From NCBI GenBank assembly GCA_029948255.1, contig JALIZF010001614.1:248001-312000 (forward strand): 64,000 nt of DNA, given 5' to 3'. The position numbers and the translations under genes were made by a program. Below the pieces are notes generated by a model. The model worked only from the letters and a program-made list of their open reading frames with translations, was not told the origin of the DNA and did no database searches. This DNA is from Telmatactis stephensoni. Taxonomy: Eukaryota > Cnidaria > Anthozoa > Actiniaria > Isophelliidae. Positions 60,570 through 64,000 of this stretch are shown here, one piece after another; within the stretch, counting starts at the first letter, position 1, and the number at the start of each line of letters is the position of its first letter.

Positions 60570-62320
60570 ACGCTAGACTGATAGATAGAAAACCTAAACC
60601 TAGACTCGCGCACTCCACTTATATTACTTATATTTCCCGTAGATGACCGAACGCGTAAAATTATCGAGATGCACTCGGGTGCCTGGATTTTACTGAACAA
60701 ATAAAAACTGACTTACCAATGTAACCGTTTACCTCCAACTTGCGTTGTTATTATTACTTTGAGTAGTAGCTCATCTATTTGCTGTGGTGGATTCCTTAAC
60801 GTAAAACCACTTATTATTCTGAATCGATCAGTCGGCGTGGTCGTTGTTTACTACTTTCGTCATTGTTTATCCACAGACCAATAGACCTCTTTACGCTGTC
60901 GTGCGCAATTTTGAATTGGGACAAACACGCAATAATTTTTAGAAATTCCTATCACTTTCACTTATTACATGCAATTCCCCTCTGTTTGGATGGATTTTCA
61001 AAGTTAGGCATATTTTTAAAAGGTAACGTCGATCTTCTTTAGGACTTCTACAATAAAAATTGGGAGGCTATTTTGTCGGGAAGAAAAAGCATTTTTGTTT
61101 TCGAAATAAAACATTCAGTGCACGAATTTTCGAAATGATAAGAACCATTCGTGAAAAACAGACTTTTGCAAAAATATAGTTAAATCTCTTACATTACTCT
61201 TATTTTCAGTCCCACAACTGATGTGCATATACCTTTTGTTTCTTGAAGTTTAGATTTTCAAAATCCATCAATCCAAAATCCACAGCGTGAAGAGGTCAAT
61301 CAGCAACAACAACCTGAACATTTTTACCCACAAACCTCTTCACCAACAACAAGCGACTTGTTAGTATATTGCGATACGACTAGTTGTTTGTTTGTTGGTT
61401 TCGACAACAGAACTGAAAACCTTTTCATTTTCATACCTTATTGAATTTTGGTATCTTTTCGTTACTTTAATGAAAACCGGCAAACCTGTGCTGTATATAT
61501 TATTTCAATTAATTAAATTTTAGCCCCAGTCAGTACAATCGTTTATTCTGTATATAGTAACTAAAACATAAATATTAAACAATTCCTTTCCTAGATGGCT
61601 AGAGAACAACCAAATCTCCAACCTGGATAAAGACCTATTTGCTAATCTTACTAATCTTCAGGATCTGTAAGTATAAAATATTGCTTTTAACAACTTAAAA
61701 GTTGTTAAGGTTAGAACGTGATTATATTAGAGTCAAACGTTTGTGCATGACACGTCTAGAGTTGCTCAAACGTTGAATGAATCGAAAAGAAGCAAACTTT
61801 GAAAATGTTGGACGTATATAAACTAACACTTAAAAGACCTTTAACAATCATTTTTTACTATAGATATCTGTATTGAAACCGCATTTCTATATTTTGAGCG
61901 ATGCAGGATAAATTCCACGCTGTAATTGTTCCGTGCAGTTTGTATCGTAACTCCACGACTTGGACACTAATGCCATCTCGTTTCCAGAACTCTATTCCCT
62001 CTTACGCATGCGCGACGAAAAAATAAGGCTCTGGAAAAATCCAATACCGGAAGCCAAAATTAGGCTATTTCACCACCTGCGCAGTATGAACGTTTTGTTC
62101 AAAATCTTCAACCTTACCTGATTGGTCGCTATGCAAAGCAAAATGAAGTTAAAAATAGAACCTCTTTGGGACCTTTTCTTCAAAGATTGTGTAGGTCACA
62201 GGAATGGAATAAAAACTCAAGTTTTTATTCAAGTTTTTATTTTTATCGGTTTACTGCTGGAAGAAATTACCCATGGCCTTGGAGGATTCGAAGTAATTTT
62301 GATTCGAATTCAGCGATCGA
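60570..62320. repeat. LRR unit U4
   Basis: It lies in block 2, with the long allele as in U2 and an intact TIR element at its end (61973-62672). It carries LRR exon 4. Confidence 0.8.
61595..61666 (+). CDS. LRR exon 4
   Basis: It reads WLENNQISNLDKDLFANL then TNLQD, in the second 12-kb block. It is the most divergent copy: eight base differences from exon 1, seven of them in three changed codons (GTT/TGG, AGG/GAG, ATT/GAT) and one silent. Only three or four differences occur in the ~200 nt of adjoining intron. Confidence 0.85.
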
Positions 62321-62672
62321 GAGTTTGAAAATAATATTCGTTTCGGGTCAGTGATATCCAAATTAAACCCTAAAATAAAAGCAGTTCACGAGAAAAATCA
62401 TGCGTTTGCAAGCTTCAAGAAACAGCTCTTGCACATTAATATTCCATTGGTCAATATTTTGATGGCTAGATGTTCTAGGTCTTTTCTAGTACATAGTGTT
62501 TTCGTTAAGAATCGACAGCTTCACGTGAACTTCCGGTCTCTCGCTTTGTTTTCTGTAAGCCACCAATCACCAATCACCAAACAGGAAATTTGGATTTTTC
62601 CAGAGACCTATTTTTTCGTCGCGCATGCGTAAGAGGGAATAAGGTTCTGGGAACGAGATTGGGAACGAGACA
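61973..62672. mobile_element. TIR element with 10-bp target duplication
   Basis: The inverted ends of about 70 bp (TCTCGTTTCCAGAACTC / inverse GTTCTGGGAACGAGA; ATGCGCGACGAAAAAATA against its inverse) enclose 700 bp. GACACTAATG borders both sides (61963-61972, 62673-62682), suggesting a MULE-type 9-10-bp duplication. Truncated copies end U1 and U2; U3 has lost the left end. Confidence 0.7.
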
Positions 62673-64000
62673 GACACTAATGAAAAATTAAACGTCTGTG
62701 CATGCGTGCATTATACGATGTTTTCCTACGAAATGTGTGAGTTTTAGCTTGAAATAAAATGTTCCTGTTCTCGGTGTGTAGTACATAAAATTTCTCTTGT
62801 ATACTTTTGTGTGACAAAGAAATTGCATTAATGAAGACATTATGTGAATACTGGCCCTACGTTTCAAGACTTGACCTTGAATTTTGACATTTGGTGAAAG
62901 CTATTGTTGAAGGCAAGCGTAAAAGCGAAATTAGCAGTAGTTTAGAATAGCGCGAAGACGAGACTACGAGCATGCGCAGACGTTTTTTACTAGTGTCCAC
63001 GGCGAGATCAGTTGTAGCAATAATTGCACGTGCGGCCTTGCGGGTACTATAGTGCTCGGAAATGTGTATGTAACAAACATCTTTGTTGTCAACTGAAACC
63101 GGGAACTTGCACACACAATCTCAACAAAATAAGTTTTGAGGAGTGACAAGAACTGTTTTTTAAAAGTTAAAAGGAAAAAGGTATAAAAGTTGGTCAAAAA
63201 GTAAGCAAGATTTTCATTTTCAGAATCTGTAAGCGCGAGTTCTTTGTGAAATGGGATGTTGCACATTGTTTCTCACACAATGTTTTGCGTACTCGATTCT
63301 AATAAGTCAACTACGAACCTGGAGCCCGTTTTCTCGAAAGATCCAGTATACCTTTACGGAACCGTTAACTTGGCGCAAGAGATACGTTTTCGGGTGTTTC
63401 TCGAAGCGAACGTTAATTCCAATTTCTATGATTTTACAGGCAAGTGTGCGGGTGATTGAGCACTCCAGGAATATTTCCCGTAAATTATCGAACGCGTAAA
63501 ATCATTGACATTTTGACATTGACATTTTTTGATTTGTCATTTACACATAAATTTACATATTGAATGAAATAAAGTTGTGTTTTCTACAAAAATATAATTA
63601 AGTATTTGGCAAAGACAGAATATGGCAAAAAATCACATTAAAAAAACACATTCACACAAGAAAACACACACAAAAATAAAAATAGGCTTATGGAATCTAG
63701 ATCCCCTCAGTCTTTAATCTAGTCTTTAAAGACAGGGGTGGGTGCCTTGGTTTTACTGAACAGATAAAGACTGTCTAACGAACGTAACCGTTTACCACCA
63801 ACTTGCGTTGTTGTTATTACTTTGAGTAGCAGCTCATCTATTTGATCTAGTGGATTCCTTAACGGACCGGAAAACCACTTCTTATTCTGAATCAGTCTGC
63901 GTGGTCGTTGATTATTGCTCTCGTCATTGTTTAGATTTTGAGCTATACAGGATAAGTTCCACGCGTAATAATTTTGTGTATTACACGTCTAGAGTTGGTC

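Larger units (their letters stand above)
57962..64000. repeat. 12-kb tandem block, copy 2 (continues past window)
   Basis: It is parallel to 45862 onward with the 730-bp loss at 59880, one LRR unit (U4) instead of three before the tail, and the tail running to the window edge at a point matching about 55790. More LRR exons probably follow. Confidence 0.8.

Noticed and set aside
54625..63266. Pairs of 85-100-codon frames repeated in the block tails, with a third distant copy at 56079-56390
   Set aside because: Frames are kept only because the copies are recent. The older copy matches one frame and then the other, showing frameshift, and two overlapping frames are equally open.

Overview
The window is AT-rich, intron-rich animal DNA, most likely from an anthozoan cnidarian (reef coral or sea anemone). 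I infer this from the mix of gene fragments, non-LTR retroelement tails, tRNA-derived SINEs and very dense short inverted-repeat (MITE-like) elements. No species can be named from sequence alone. Most of the 64 kb is introns and repeats; only two host genes are well supported.

Left part (1-17.2 kb), minus strand: two tandem copies of a Dispatched-like RND/sterol-sensing-domain transporter. Copy 1 has a short first exon (5111-5188), a TM1 exon (2207-2339) and a large exon (1-888) running off the left edge, all joining in phase. Copy 2 (16357-12761) covers the large exon and the last exon but lacks the two 5' exons and has two frameshifts and two nonsense codons, so it is probably a pseudogene. 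TTAA-flanked elements, foldbacks, MITEs, a SINE pair and tetranucleotide arrays lie in and between them. A decayed acidic gene remnant at 7.0-9.3 kb is split by two of these elements.

Middle part (17.2-42.8 kb): a dead LINE (17217-19630) with a plausible target-site duplication and a 26-bp inverted 5' end; a 9-kb composite of giant foldbacks whose outer ends (19700, 28709) are themselves inverted repeats; a family of TA-flanked MITEs whose arms covary; a triplicated 1-1.6-kb sequence (32.7-37.5 kb) with two MITEs absent from a sister copy; retroelement C-terminal fragments; and broken exons of a Crypton/DUF3504-like gene (41.3-41.7 kb).

Right part (42.8-64 kb), plus strand: the 5' half of a leucine-rich-repeat (LRR) gene. 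It has a signal-peptide exon (42852-42912), an LRR N-terminal cap exon (44583-44697) and at least four 72-nt, phase 2-2, single-LRR exons (50122, 51860, 53542, 61595). The exons were multiplied by nested duplication: ~1.7-kb units inside a ~12-kb block. The most notable observation is that flanking introns and most of each exon are almost identical between copies, while nearly all exon differences fall in the few codons for the exposed beta-strand residues of the LRR. The pattern suggests a recently expanding, diversifying recognition-receptor exon array. The gene and the second block run past the right edge.
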